A stretch of 64,000 nucleotides of DNA from Mariniflexile sp. TRM1-10 (GCF_003425985.1 NZ_CP022985.1:2898001-2962000), one strand, 5' to 3'. Counted from the stretch's first letter, positions 7,039-18,610 are shown. Notes: generated from the letters alone by a model not told the origin. Made by a program: numbers and translations.

Positions 7039-9984
7039 TTAAAATTTAAAATTAGCTCCAACTAAAATGGTTCTAGGTCTGGGATACACGACGTTATCAA
7101 TTCCTATTGATAATGAAGCTTCTGAATCATTATCTGTTACCTCTGGATCTAATCCACTATAATTTGTTAAAGTGAAGACATTTTGTAGTCCACCCCATAT
7201 GCGTATACTTTTTAAGGAATTTGATATCTCATTAAAAGTATAGCCCAAAGTAATATTGTCCATTCTTAAAAAAGAGGCATCCTTAATGTATATATCTGAA
7301 GTGATAACATCCGACGTTCTTTGGAAATTGGTCTCTAATATGGATGTTGGAAGATTGCCAAGTACGGCATTATCGAGCAGTTTTTCGTATTGTGTTTTAG
7401 ATGAGTTTACGTTGTCATAAACATAGTTCCCTATATTGGCTCTCAAGTTGAAAGCTAAATCAATATTTTTATAGTTAATGTTGGATTGGAATCCCAATAT
7501 AACATCAGCTCCTGGGTTTTCTTTTATGTAGCGATCGTTGTCATTAATAATGTTATCACCGTTTAAGTCTGCGTAAGCACCTTCAATTGGATTTCCAGAA
7601 GGATCATATAATTGTTTGAATACATAAAAGGAATTGGGAGCTTCGCCCTCTCTGTGTATCTGGATGTTATTTCCAGTTCCTCCAGAGATTCCACCAGTTC
7701 TGACATCTTGTCCAAGTGCTAAATCTTTAATTTCTCTGTCTAAAAAGGTGGCGTTAAAGTTTAAATTAACATTAAAATCCTCTTTTTTAACCACATCAGC
7801 ATTTAAAGAAAACTCTAAACCTTGAATTTGTAATTCTCCAATATTTTGAATGATGCTATTTGAAAAGTTAGAAGCATCAGCTACCGGTGCTACGAATAAT
7901 AAGTCTTTGGAACTTTTCTTAAAGACATTTAATGACCCCGAGATTCTATCATCAAATAAACCATAATCAATACCGAATTCAATAGTCGTTGTTTCTTCCC
8001 ATTTCAAGTCTGGATTAATTTCTGAGGGAATTAAAGATTCAATTATAGAATTCCCAAATTGATATTGGGAGTCCGATCTTCCGCCTCTATATCTACTTAA
8101 GAATATATCCTTTTCAGATACCTCTTGTTGTCCAGTAATCCCGTAACTGGCTCTTAATTTTAAGTTCGAAATGGTGTTGGAGTTTTTTAGAAAGTCTTCA
8201 TCACTAATATTCCAAGCGATAGCACCAGCAGGAAAGTCACCCCATTGATTTTCTTTGCTAAAGCGAGAAGAACCATCACGTCTGTATGTAAAAGTTAATA
8301 AATATTTATCTAGTAAAGTAACATTCGCTCTACCAAAGAAACCTATTAAAACAATATTTGGATCAGAGTAAAAGTCATCAACACTTAAAGGGTCTGTTAA
8401 ATTTCTACCATTTTTTCCACTGTTAGTAAATTTTTGATATGAATAACCTGCAGTTAATTCAGTTCGAAAATCATCAAACTCTTTATCATATGCTAAGTAT
8501 CCATCAAGTAACTTATTAGTTCTCTTTTGGAAATTTTGCTTGTACGAACCTTTAAAAAGTTGATCAGCATCTGTCGTTGCTACTAGCGCATCCGATATAT
8601 CTAATCCTTTAGATTCCGTTTCATCATAACCTATATTCACTACTGCTTTTAATTCTGGGAAGAAATGGAATTTATAATCAAAATTTAAATTACCATACGA
8701 TCTATTGGCATCTCCAGTATTGGTTCTTTGCAGTAAAGAGGCAACGGGGTTTGTCGTTCCGTTCGCTACAAGTGTTCCACTTCTATGTTGGTAATAGCCT
8801 CCAAAAGGAGACGATGGATCGTAAACTGGTTGTGATGGATCATACACTAGTGCTGCATTTATTTGCGAAGCATCGGCAAATCGGTTATCTTCAAAAGCAA
8901 GGTTAGCATTTAAGTTTACTTTTAAGTGGTTATCAAAAAAAGTTGGGTTTAATGCTAAGCTTAAATTTCGTCTATCAAACTTTGAAGTTTCTAAAGTACC
9001 TTCTTGATTGGTTGTTCCAAATGAAAATCTTGCTGGCAAAACTTTAAATAGAGCTCCTTGCATAGAAACATTGTGCTGCGATGACATGGTATTTCTAAAT
9101 ATTTCGTCCTGCCAATTTGTACTGGCACTTCCCAATAAATCAGTATTTATTGTTGTCCCATTAATGGGTTGGGAATTTATTAGTTGTCTAAATTCATCTC
9201 CAGTAAAGACATTTATATGGTCAGACACCTCTGAAAAACTGAATTGTGTATCATAAGTCGCACTAAAAGTAGACTTCCCTTTTTTGGTAACAATAATGAT
9301 AACACCATTTGATGCCCGTGAACCATAAATAGCGGTTGCTGAGGCATCTTTTAAAACAGTAAACGAGTCAATGTCATTTGGGTTTATACTGGCCAAAACA
9401 CCTCTAGATCCGCTCACACCATCATTGGTAATAGGCAAGCCGTCAATAATAATAAGAGGGTTATTGGACGCGTTTATAGACGAACCACCTCTAATTCTAA
9501 TTTCAGAGCCCGAACCAGGTGCGCCACTGGTAGTAACCGTGACGCCAGATACCCGACCATTTAGTAAGTTTTCTGCGGTTACAATGTTACCTTTCGTAAA
9601 ATCTTCAGATGTCACCGATTCTACAGAGCCAGTAGCATCCTTTTTAGTAGTGGAGCCATAACCAATCACTACAACTTCAGATAATTGAGCAGTATCTTCT
9701 TCTAATACGACATTCAAAACGGTTTGCCCTGAGTAAATAATTTCTTGTGATTTATAACCTATAAAAGAAAACAATAGCACATCACCGTTATTTACTTCAA
9801 TTTGATATTCACCATCAAAATCTGTAGCTGTTCCTGTGTACGTGCCTTTAATAAGCACGTTAACACCTGGGATAGGTAAAGATGTTGATTGTTCTGTTAC
9901 TGTTCCTTTTAAATTTGTTTGTGCTTCTAAGATGGTGGGCACAAAAAGCAGAGAAAACAGTATAGCATTAATAATTGTCTTCAT
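7039..9984 (-). CDS. susC: SusC/RagA-family TonB-dependent oligosaccharide transporter
   Basis: From the ATG at 9984 the protein has 981 residues and a signal peptide ending LEAQ. It then has a carboxypeptidase-regulatory-like domain (TNLKGTVTEQSTSLPIPGVN onward), a TonB-box-like stretch (LSEVVVIGYG), a plug domain (NGRVSGVTVTTSGAPG, LIIIDGLPI, ATAIYGSRASNGVIII) and a long C-terminal barrel ending GANFKF. It imports glucans through the outer membrane together with SusD. The open frame extends upstream to a TTG at 10038, but that adds a hydrophilic stretch before the signal peptide, so 9984 is preferred. It is the first gene of the minus-strand sus operon, with an operator-like palindrome upstream. 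Confidence 0.96.
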   Translation of the reverse strand: MKTIINAILFSLLFVPTILEAQTNLKGTVTEQSTSLPIPGVNVLIKGTYTGTATDFDGEYQIEVNNGDVLLFSFIGYKSQEIIYSGQTVLNVVLEEDTAQLSEVVVIGYGSTTKKDATGSVESVTSEDFTKGNIVTAENLLNGRVSGVTVTTSGAPGSGSEIRIRGGSSINASNNPLIIIDGLPITNDGVSGSRGVLASINPNDIDSFTVLKDASATAIYGSRASNGVIIIVTKKGKSTFSATYDTQFSFSEVSDHINVFTGDEFRQLINSQPINGTTINTDLLGSASTNWQDEIFRNTMSSQHNVSMQGALFKVLPARFSFGTTNQEGTLETSKFDRRNLSLALNPTFFDNHLKVNLNANLAFEDNRFADASQINAALVYDPSQPVYDPSSPFGGYYQHRSGTLVANGTTNPVASLLQRTNTGDANRSYGNLNFDYKFHFFPELKAVVNIGYDETESKGLDISDALVATTDADQLFKGSYKQNFQKRTNKLLDGYLAYDKEFDDFRTELTAGYSYQKFTNSGKNGRNLTDPLSVDDFYSDPNIVLIGFFGRANVTLLDKYLLTFTYRRDGSSRFSKENQWGDFPAGAIAWNISDEDFLKNSNTISNLKLRASYGITGQQEVSEKDIFLSRYRGGRSDSQYQFGNSIIESLIPSEINPDLKWEETTTIEFGIDYGLFDDRISGSLNVFKKSSKDLLFVAPVADASNFSNSIIQNIGELQIQGLEFSLNADVVKKEDFNVNLNFNATFLDREIKDLALGQDVRTGGISGGTGNNIQIHREGEAPNSFYVFKQLYDPSGNPIEGAYADLNGDNIINDNDRYIKENPGADVILGFQSNINYKNIDLAFNLRANIGNYVYDNVNSSKTQYEKLLDNAVLGNLPTSILETNFQRTSDVITSDIYIKDASFLRMDNITLGYTFNEISNSLKSIRIWGGLQNVFTLTNYSGLDPEVTDNDSEASLSIGIDNVVYPRPRTILVGANFKF

Positions 9985-10040
9985 ACATTTTTTAGTTAAA
10001 GTCTTAATTTTTAGTTTAGTTATATTTTCACTTCTCAAAT

Positions 10041-10048
10041 CAAAACTA
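10041..10048 (-). promoter_or_regulatory. Candidate -7 box of the susC promoter
   Basis: On the minus strand this reads TAGTTTTG, matching the Bacteroidota -7 consensus TAnnTTTG, about 57 bp upstream of the susC ATG. I see no clear -33 TTTG at the right distance, which would suit a promoter that needs an activator. Confidence 0.4.
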
Positions 10049-10093
10049 TGTAAACAAATTGTTAAGAAATAATTATAAGTTACGAAATATTTA

Positions 10094-10109
10094 ACGAAAA
10101 CGTTTTCGT
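10094..10109. promoter_or_regulatory. LacI-type operator palindrome upstream of susC
   Basis: ACGAAAACGTTTTCGT is a perfect 16-bp palindrome with the central CG and A/T-rich half-sites typical of LacI-family operators. It sits between susC and the divergent LacI-type regulator gene, about 46 bp upstream of the candidate susC -7 box. That position would allow either activation of susC or control of the regulator gene. I did not see a second copy upstream of the importer gene. Confidence 0.7.
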
Positions 10110-10160
10110 GTTGACAACTTTTTAATTTAAATGGATTATTCTAATAAAGTCGTAATTCTT

Positions 10161-10190
10161 TTTGTTAAAATAATTAAGATGGTATCTTTA
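10161..10190 (+). promoter_or_regulatory. Candidate promoter of the LacI-type regulator gene
   Basis: TTTG at 10161-10164 and TATCTTTA at 10183-10190, 18 bp apart, resemble the Bacteroidota -33/-7 pair with one mismatch. The resulting leader would be about 200 nt. Confidence 0.35.
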
Positions 10191-10279
10191 CATAACCATA
10201 TAAAATTGTTATTTTAGTAAGAATTCAATACCAATAAAATGCGAGGCATTAGCTTGATGTTTTTACTAGCTCTCGGCAT

Positions 10280-10390
10280 ATGACAGATAAAATAATTAAG
10301 ATTCCAACTAATGAAATCGCCATAAACAAGAAGTTTGCTTGCAACACCAATGAAGATAAGCGATTCCGTATGACCTATACAAATAAATGA
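10280..10390 (+). CDS. Possible 36-residue upstream ORF before the regulator gene
   Basis: An ATG at 10280 opens a 36-codon frame that ends with TGA 10 bp before the regulator ATG. The product would be small, basic and without a membrane segment (it begins MTDKIIKIPT). I do not recognise it. It could be a leader peptide that couples translation to the regulator, the remnant of a lost gene, or chance. No good ribosome-binding sequence was seen before it. Confidence 0.2.
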   Translation: MTDKIIKIPTNEIAINKKFACNTNEDKRFRMTYTNK

Positions 10391-10400
10391 TTTATTGCAT

Positions 10401-11474
10401 ATGAAAAGAAAGATCACATTAAAGCAAATTGCGAGAGAACTAGACGTCTCCATTTCTACAGTTTCAAAAGCATTGAGCAATAGCAAAGAGATTAGTGAGG
10501 ATACTACAAAAAAGATACAGGCCTTTGCTAAACTTTATAGCTACAAGCCTAACAATATAGCGCTCAGTTTAAAAAACAGAAAGACAAAAACCATTGGTAT
10601 TTTAATTCCAGAGATTGTACACCATTTTTTTTCAACGGTAATTCGAGGTATAGAAAGGGTTGCCAATCGTAGAGGTTATAATGTTATTGTGGGATTGTCC
10701 AATGAATCATTTACCAAGGAGGTTATAAATATGGAAATGCTTGCCAATGGCAGTATTGATGGGTTTATTCTATCCATTTCCAAGGAAACGTTATTGAAAC
10801 AAGATTATCATCATTTTAACGCCGCCATAAGCCAAGGAATCCCCATTGTCATGTTTGATAGGGTTGTTAATGAGGTAAATTGCGACAAAGTTATTGTTGA
10901 TGATTTAAATGGAGCAGTTAAGGCGGTTAAGAAACTCATTGAAAATGACTGTAAAAATATTGCCTTAATAACAACAATGGATTACATCAGTGTAGGTAGA
11001 TTAAGGACCCAAGGGTATTTAGAAGCATTACAATATAGTGGAATAGTTGCTGATTCAAATCTGATTTTGAAAATTGATGATAGTTTGGATGTTGAAAATA
11101 ATTTGGAAGTTTTAGAAGCAGAGATAGCCCAATTTTTTAAGTCGAACCCTAGTATTGATGGGGTGTTTGCTGTAAACGAACTTTATGCGGTCTCCGCTAT
11201 GAAAGTTGCTAGAAAATTAGGGTTGAAAATCCCAGACGATATCCAAGTTATAGGTTTTACAGATGGCGTGCTCTCAAAACATGCAACACCTAGCTTAACA
11301 ACGGTGAGCCAACATGGGCAAAAAATGGGTGAACAATCGGCTAATTTATTGATTGATAGATTAGAGGCAGAAGACGCCGAAAACGAACAATATTTTACCA
11401 ATAATGATACTAAAAAAGAATTTATTAAGGTCGTTATAGAGACCGATATTATTGAAAGAGAATCTACTAAATAA
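10401..11474 (+). CDS. LacI-family transcriptional regulator of the starch locus
   Basis: From the ATG at 10401 the protein has 357 residues; an in-frame TTG at 10395 is a poorer start. The N-terminal helix-turn-helix reads TLKQIARELDVSISTVSKAL with the hinge segment YKPNNIALSLKNRKTKTIG. A periplasmic-binding-protein-like effector domain fills the rest (IGILIPEIVHHFFS, GVFAVNELYAVSAM, IQVIGFTDG). It lies between the divergent sus operon and the importer/enzyme genes, so it very likely controls both, with a maltooligosaccharide or a derivative as effector. In Bacteroidota such LacI-type proteins regulate starch loci in place of the SusR sensor. Effector and direction of control are inferred. 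Confidence 0.92.
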   Translation: MKRKITLKQIARELDVSISTVSKALSNSKEISEDTTKKIQAFAKLYSYKPNNIALSLKNRKTKTIGILIPEIVHHFFSTVIRGIERVANRRGYNVIVGLSNESFTKEVINMEMLANGSIDGFILSISKETLLKQDYHHFNAAISQGIPIVMFDRVVNEVNCDKVIVDDLNGAVKAVKKLIENDCKNIALITTMDYISVGRLRTQGYLEALQYSGIVADSNLILKIDDSLDVENNLEVLEAEIAQFFKSNPSIDGVFAVNELYAVSAMKVARKLGLKIPDDIQVIGFTDGVLSKHATPSLTTVSQHGQKMGEQSANLLIDRLEAEDAENEQYFTNNDTKKEFIKVVIETDIIERESTK

Positions 11475-11481
11475 AAATTTA

Positions 11482-11514
11482 TTTGGAGGAATAAATTTTT
11501 ATTATATATATTTG
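11482..11514 (+). promoter_or_regulatory. Candidate promoter for the importer-phosphorylase operon
   Basis: TTTG at 11482-11485 and TATATTTG at 11507-11514, separated by 21 bp, match the Bacteroidota -33 and -7 (TAnnTTTG) boxes. The promoter lies just after the regulator stop codon, so the importer genes can be transcribed independently of it. Confidence 0.5.
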
Positions 11515-11521
11515 TAACCGA

Positions 11522-11579
11522 ATCAAAACTTATATTTTCACTTCTCACAATAAGTTTTGATAAGTAAGTCGCTTATCAA
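11522..11579 (+). promoter_or_regulatory. Overlapping hairpins in the importer leader
   Basis: ATCAAAACTTAT (11522-11533) pairs perfectly with 11550-11561 across a 16-nt loop. TTGATAAG (11557-11564) pairs with CTTATCAA (11572-11579). The two stems share bases 11557-11561, so they exclude each other, as in an attenuator or a double operator. An 18-bp stretch inside the first loop (11530-11547) recurs at 10020-10037 near susC. Confidence 0.4.
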
Positions 11580-11605
11580 ATAGTATTAATTTAACATACT
11601 ATTTA

Positions 11606-12964
11606 ATGGAAAAGCGTAGATTAAGTTTCCTGCAAATTTGGAACATGAGTTTCGGATTTCTGGGGATCCAGATGGGTTTTGCCCTTCAAAATGCCAACGC
11701 CAGTAGAATACTTCAAATTTTCGGAGCCGATGTTCACGAACTATCATGGTTTTGGATAATTGCACCCCTTATGGGCTTAATTGTTCAACCCATAGTGGGT
11801 CATTATAGCGATAAAACATGGGGACGCTTTGGCAGAAGAAAACCCTATTTCTTGGTTGGAGCTATTTTAGCATCTATAGGTTTGGTGTTAATGCCACAAG
11901 CCGATATGTTTATCGCGTTTTTGCCCGCACTTTGGGTAGGAGCAGGAATGCTCATGATTATGGATGCCTCTTTTAATATTGCCATGGAGCCTTTTCGCGC
12001 TTTAGTTGGTGACAATTTAAGAACAGACCAACGTACTTTAGGATTTAGTGTTCAAACAGCTTTAATTGGGTTTGGTGCGGTGATTGGTTCGTGGCTACCT
12101 TACGCACTTACTAATTGGTTTGGCATATCAAATGAAACATCAGCAGGTGTTGTTCCAACAAACTTAATCTTATCATTCATTATTGGCGCTGTCATATTGG
12201 TCATTTCTATTTTAGTGACGGTTTTAACGACTAAAGAATATTCCCCAGAAGAACTAGCAAGTTTTGAAGATGAGCAAGTGCATTCTGAGACCATCGTAAG
12301 AGATGGTCCAGAAGAAAAATCTAGCTTGCTCGATATTTTTGATGACTTCAAAAAAATGCCAACAACCATGCGCCAACTAAGTTGGGTGCAGTTCTTTTCT
12401 TGGTTTGGGCTTTTTGGAATGTGGGTTTTTGCAACCCCAGCTATCGCACAACATATTTATGGGTTGCCGTACACAGACAGTAGTAGTGTCATGTATCAGG
12501 ATGCGGGTGATTGGATAGGAATTCTATTTGGTGTTTACAATTTAGTATCTGCGTTCTATGCCTTTGCCTTGCCATATATAGCTAAAAAAATAGGAAGAAA
12601 ACGTACCCATTCCATCTCTTTAATTATAGGTGGCTTGGGCTTGCTGTCCATTTATATGATGCCAGACAAAAATTGGCTTATTGTTTCCATGATAGGGATC
12701 GGTATTGCTTGGGCAAGTATCCTGGCCATGCCCTATGCCATCTTAGCAGGTTCTATATCACCTAAAAAAATGGGTGTTTATATGGGGATTTTTAATTTTT
12801 TCATAGTCCTTCCACAAATAATCAATGCGCTAATTGGTGGCCCTCTTGTAAAATACGCTTACGGAAATCAAGCCATATTTGCTTTGATGATGAGTGGCAT
12901 CAGTTTTTTAATAGCAGCATCATTAGTCTATAAAGTGAAAGACGTTGATGATGTTGTACAATAA
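11606..12964 (+). CDS. MFS sugar importer (SLC45/GPH-like), probable maltose/maltodextrin permease
   Basis: The 452-residue protein has about twelve hydrophobic segments. The loop motif GHYSDKTWGRFGRRKPYF after the second helix is characteristic of the GPH/SLC45 branch of sugar symporters. The hydrophilic central loop is near residues 210-245. It would carry maltose or short maltodextrins across the inner membrane. The genes that follow (pgmB and maltose phosphorylase) use the imported sugar, the same arrangement as in other flavobacterial starch loci. Substrate is inferred from context. Confidence 0.88.
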   Translation: MEKRRLSFLQIWNMSFGFLGIQMGFALQNANASRILQIFGADVHELSWFWIIAPLMGLIVQPIVGHYSDKTWGRFGRRKPYFLVGAILASIGLVLMPQADMFIAFLPALWVGAGMLMIMDASFNIAMEPFRALVGDNLRTDQRTLGFSVQTALIGFGAVIGSWLPYALTNWFGISNETSAGVVPTNLILSFIIGAVILVISILVTVLTTKEYSPEELASFEDEQVHSETIVRDGPEEKSSLLDIFDDFKKMPTTMRQLSWVQFFSWFGLFGMWVFATPAIAQHIYGLPYTDSSSVMYQDAGDWIGILFGVYNLVSAFYAFALPYIAKKIGRKRTHSISLIIGGLGLLSIYMMPDKNWLIVSMIGIGIAWASILAMPYAILAGSISPKKMGVYMGIFNFFIVLPQIINALIGGPLVKYAYGNQAIFALMMSGISFLIAASLVYKVKDVDDVVQ

Positions 12965-13015
12965 AATAATAAATAACAAATAAGCCCTCTCTTTAGGAGA
13001 AGGCTAGAAAGATAA

Positions 13016-13684
13016 ATGAGTAAAATAGGAGTTATATTCGATTTAGATGGTGTTATTGTGGACACCGCAAAATACCATTATTTGGCTTGGAAAAGCCTGG
13101 CAGATAATTTGGATTTTGAATTTACCGAAACGCATAACGAGTTGTTAAAAGGCGTGAGTCGCGTCAGGTCGTTGGAAATTTTGTTAGATATCGGGGAAGT
13201 TCAATTACCCGAACAACGAAAGCAAGAGATATTAATCAGTAAAAACGAAGAATATCTTGGGTATATAATGAAAATGAATGCCGATGAAATTCTTCCTGGT
13301 GCAGAAAAACTACTAAACACTTTAGACGATTTAGGTATCAACTATGTACTAGGTTCCGCAAGTAAGAATGCCGAATTAATTTTAAAGCAAGTTGGGCTAT
13401 ACCATCGTTTTTATGGTATTGTAGATGGCAATGCAGTTTCAAAAGCAAAGCCAGATCCCGAAGTGTTTTTAATTGGAGCAAAAAAATTAAACATGCCTCC
13501 AAAAAGCTGTATTGTTTTTGAAGATGCCATTGCGGGTATAGAAGCCGCTAATATAGCAAATATGACTTCCGTAGGAATTGGAGATAAGGAAATCCTTAAA
13601 GAAGCCGATTTTAATTTTAATAGTTTAACAGAAATACCTGAAGATTTTTTCAGCAGATTTCTTTCAGAAAAAAATAGTACATGA
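13016..13684 (+). CDS. pgmB: Beta-phosphoglucomutase
   Basis: This 222-residue HAD-superfamily protein has the nucleophile motif FDLDGVIVDT (D9 and D11), the conserved GVSR segment of beta-PGM cap domains, the SASKNA motif, and the acidic loop VFEDAIAGIEAA. It converts beta-glucose 1-phosphate, released by maltose phosphorylase, to glucose 6-phosphate. It lies 51 bp after the importer and before the GH65 phosphorylase, a standard pairing. Its last codons lie inside the terminal inverted repeat of a small palindromic element (13675-13847), so its C-terminus may have been altered by that insertion. Confidence 0.94.
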   Translation: MSKIGVIFDLDGVIVDTAKYHYLAWKSLADNLDFEFTETHNELLKGVSRVRSLEILLDIGEVQLPEQRKQEILISKNEEYLGYIMKMNADEILPGAEKLLNTLDDLGINYVLGSASKNAELILKQVGLYHRFYGIVDGNAVSKAKPDPEVFLIGAKKLNMPPKSCIVFEDAIAGIEAANIANMTSVGIGDKEILKEADFNFNSLTEIPEDFFSRFLSEKNST

Positions 13685-13847
13685 CAAAAATCCAAATATG
13701 TTCAGATGTCAGTCTGAGCGCAGTCGAAGACATTGGAAATATTGTTTTAATAGCATTTCGCAAGCTGCGCTTTTATCTTCAAATAAAAATATATTTTCAT
13801 TTTCGATAGTGCTCAATGTGACATTCTTCAATTTTTGTCATGTACTA
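13675..13847. repeat. REPIN/MITE-like palindromic element
   Basis: A 173-bp unit has perfect 17-bp terminal inverted repeats (13675-13691 and 13831-13847). Inside are two REP-like words facing each other (ATGTCA-n3-TGAGC, ending TCGAA). It overlaps the last ten bases of pgmB and ends 21 bp before the phosphorylase ATG. It could fold into a long hairpin and modulate expression between the two genes. Related half-elements lie at 48893-48951 and 53498-53532. Confidence 0.6.
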
Positions 13848-13868
13848 ATCAGAAAAAATTAAAAAATA

Positions 13869-16178
13869 ATGAATCAAGATTATATCATACCAAGAGATTG
13901 GTCAATCATAGAAGAAGGGTTTGACGCCTCTCGCGTTAAGTCCTCAGAAAGTCTTTTCAGTATTGGCAATGGTGCCATGGGGCAGCGTGCCAATTTTGAA
14001 GAGCAGTATTCTGGTCATACCTTTCAAGGGAGTTACATCGCAGGTGTTTATTACCCAGATAAAACCAGAGTGGGGTGGTGGAAAAATGGCTATCCAGAAT
14101 ATTTTGCCAAGGTACTTAATGCCCCAAGTTGGATTGGGATCGATGTTATTGTAAATGGAGAGCAACTCGATTTATATACGTGTAAAAAAGTAGAAAACTT
14201 TAAGAGGGAACTCAACATGAAAGAAGGTTGGCTGTCCAGAAGTTTTAACGCAACACTTCAAAATAATACGGTCATTCAAGTGGAGGCAAAGCGCTTTTTA
14301 AGTTTGGAATTTGACGAACTTGGAGCCATTCAATACTGTGTAAAACCTATAAATAAAGATGCAGAAATTATATTTCAGCCTTATTTAAGTAGTGGTATTA
14401 CCAATAAGGACACAAATTGGGATGATAAGTTTTGGGATACATTACACGTAAATCACAAAAACCAGCAAGCTTTTATTCAGGCCAAAACCATGAAAACAGA
14501 TTTCCATACATGCACATTTATGGAATCCCAATTATTTTTAAACGAAAAAGAAGTTGCTTTACAGCCAAGTGTTAAAACCACCGAAACATCCATTTCTTTT
14601 AGTTACAAACAGCAAGTAAAAGCAAATGAAACAGTTGCCATTCATAAGTTTGGGGGCTATACAGTAGATAGAAATCATGAAAAAGAAGCATTGATTTCAG
14701 CAGCAAAAAACGTATTAAAAACTGCTGTGGATTTAGGGTTTAATGCCCTGTTAGAAACCCAAAAACAGGCTTGGGAAAATATTTGGGACATGGCCGATAT
14801 TACCATTCAAGGCGATGTAAAGGCACAACAAGGGATCCGTTTTAATATTTTCCAATTAAATCAAACCTATTTAGGTAAAGATTCACGTTTAAATATCGGA
14901 CCCAAAGGCTTTACAGGTGAAAAATATGGGGGCAGTACCTATTGGGATACCGAAGCCTATTGCATCCCGTTTTACATGGCAACAAAAAACCAGCAGGTGG
15001 CAAAAACCTTATTGGAATACCGCTACAATCATTTAGGAAAAGCCATTGAAAATGCAGAAAAGTTAGGCTTTAAAAACGGTGCAGCTTTATACCCTATGGT
15101 AACCATGAACGGAGAAGAATGCCATAACGAATGGGAAATTACGTTTGAAGAAATACACAGAAATGGCGCCATTGCTTTTGCTATTTATAACTACCACCGC
15201 TACACGGGAGATTACAGTTATATACCAGAAAAAGGCTTAGAGGTTTTAATAGGGATTGCTCGTTTTTGGCAACAGCGTGCTACGTTTTCAACAGACAAAA
15301 ACAAATATGTTATTTTAGGTGTTACGGGACCTAATGAATACGAAAACAACGTCAATAATAATTTTTATACCAATTATTTAGCACAGTGGTGTATTAATTA
15401 TACTTTAGAAAACATTAGTAAGATTGAAGCAGAATATCCTTCAGATTATACCCGTATAATGAATAAGGTACGCTTATCTGAAAGTGAATTAATAGATTGG
15501 AAAACAGTGGCAGAGACTATGTATTTTCCCTATTCTGAAAAACATCAAGTCTATTTACAGCAAGATGGTTTTTTAGATAAAGAATTAATTACGGTGACCG
15601 ATTTAGATAAGTCGCATCGTCCCATCAACCAGAAATGGAGTTGGGATAGAATCTTGCGCTCGCCTTATATAAAACAAGCCGATACCTTACAAGGATTCTA
15701 TTTTTTTGAAGAACATTTTTCTATGGAAGAATTAGAACGTCATTTCGATTTTTACGAGCCATTTACCGTTCATGAAAGTTCGTTATCACCTTGTGTACAC
15801 AGTATACAAGCGGCTAAGTTAGATAGAATGGAACAAGCTTACACCTTTTATCTAAGAACATCGCGTTTAGATTTAGACGATTATAACCACGAAGTTCACG
15901 AAGGATTGCACACAACGTCTATGGCTGGAACTTGGATGAGTATTGTAGAAGGTTTTGGTGGTATGCGTGTTAAAAATAACATGTTGTCATTTACACCAAA
16001 AATACCAAAACAATGGGAAGGGTATTCGTTCAAAGTGAATTTTAGAAACCATATTTTGAAAGTAAGTGTGAATCAAAATCAAACAAATTTTGAATTAATA
16101 AACGGTGAAGTACTGGAGATCTTAGTGAACAATAAATCTCTAATACTTCAAAAGAAACAATTACAAACATTAAATTAG
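13869..16178 (+). CDS. GH65 maltose phosphorylase
   Basis: The 769-residue length and layout fit GH65: an N-terminal beta-sandwich (residues 1 to about 270), then the (alpha/alpha)6 barrel with TYWDTEAYCIPFYM, GEECHNEWEITFEEIHRNG and the general-acid motif VTGPNEYENN, with E490 the likely catalytic acid. The phosphate-binding region is HEGLHTTSMAG. It has no signal peptide, so it is cytoplasmic. Reaction: maltose plus phosphate gives glucose and beta-glucose 1-phosphate, which fits the adjacent pgmB. Kojibiose or trehalose phosphorylase activity is possible within GH65, but starch context favours maltose. Confidence 0.94.
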   Translation: MNQDYIIPRDWSIIEEGFDASRVKSSESLFSIGNGAMGQRANFEEQYSGHTFQGSYIAGVYYPDKTRVGWWKNGYPEYFAKVLNAPSWIGIDVIVNGEQLDLYTCKKVENFKRELNMKEGWLSRSFNATLQNNTVIQVEAKRFLSLEFDELGAIQYCVKPINKDAEIIFQPYLSSGITNKDTNWDDKFWDTLHVNHKNQQAFIQAKTMKTDFHTCTFMESQLFLNEKEVALQPSVKTTETSISFSYKQQVKANETVAIHKFGGYTVDRNHEKEALISAAKNVLKTAVDLGFNALLETQKQAWENIWDMADITIQGDVKAQQGIRFNIFQLNQTYLGKDSRLNIGPKGFTGEKYGGSTYWDTEAYCIPFYMATKNQQVAKTLLEYRYNHLGKAIENAEKLGFKNGAALYPMVTMNGEECHNEWEITFEEIHRNGAIAFAIYNYHRYTGDYSYIPEKGLEVLIGIARFWQQRATFSTDKNKYVILGVTGPNEYENNVNNNFYTNYLAQWCINYTLENISKIEAEYPSDYTRIMNKVRLSESELIDWKTVAETMYFPYSEKHQVYLQQDGFLDKELITVTDLDKSHRPINQKWSWDRILRSPYIKQADTLQGFYFFEEHFSMEELERHFDFYEPFTVHESSLSPCVHSIQAAKLDRMEQAYTFYLRTSRLDLDDYNHEVHEGLHTTSMAGTWMSIVEGFGGMRVKNNMLSFTPKIPKQWEGYSFKVNFRNHILKVSVNQNQTNFELINGEVLEILVNNKSLILQKKQLQTLN

Positions 16179-18589
<2,411 letters not shown>

Positions 18590-18610
18590 TCAAATTAAAA
18601 AAATAGACTT

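Noticed and set aside
9985..10038. Extension of susC to an upstream TTG
   Set aside because: It would put a charged stretch before a good signal peptide; the ATG at 9984 is a normal start.
10395..10400. TTG start for the LacI-type regulator
   Set aside because: The ATG two codons later begins MKRKITLKQIA directly before the helix-turn-helix and is the better start.
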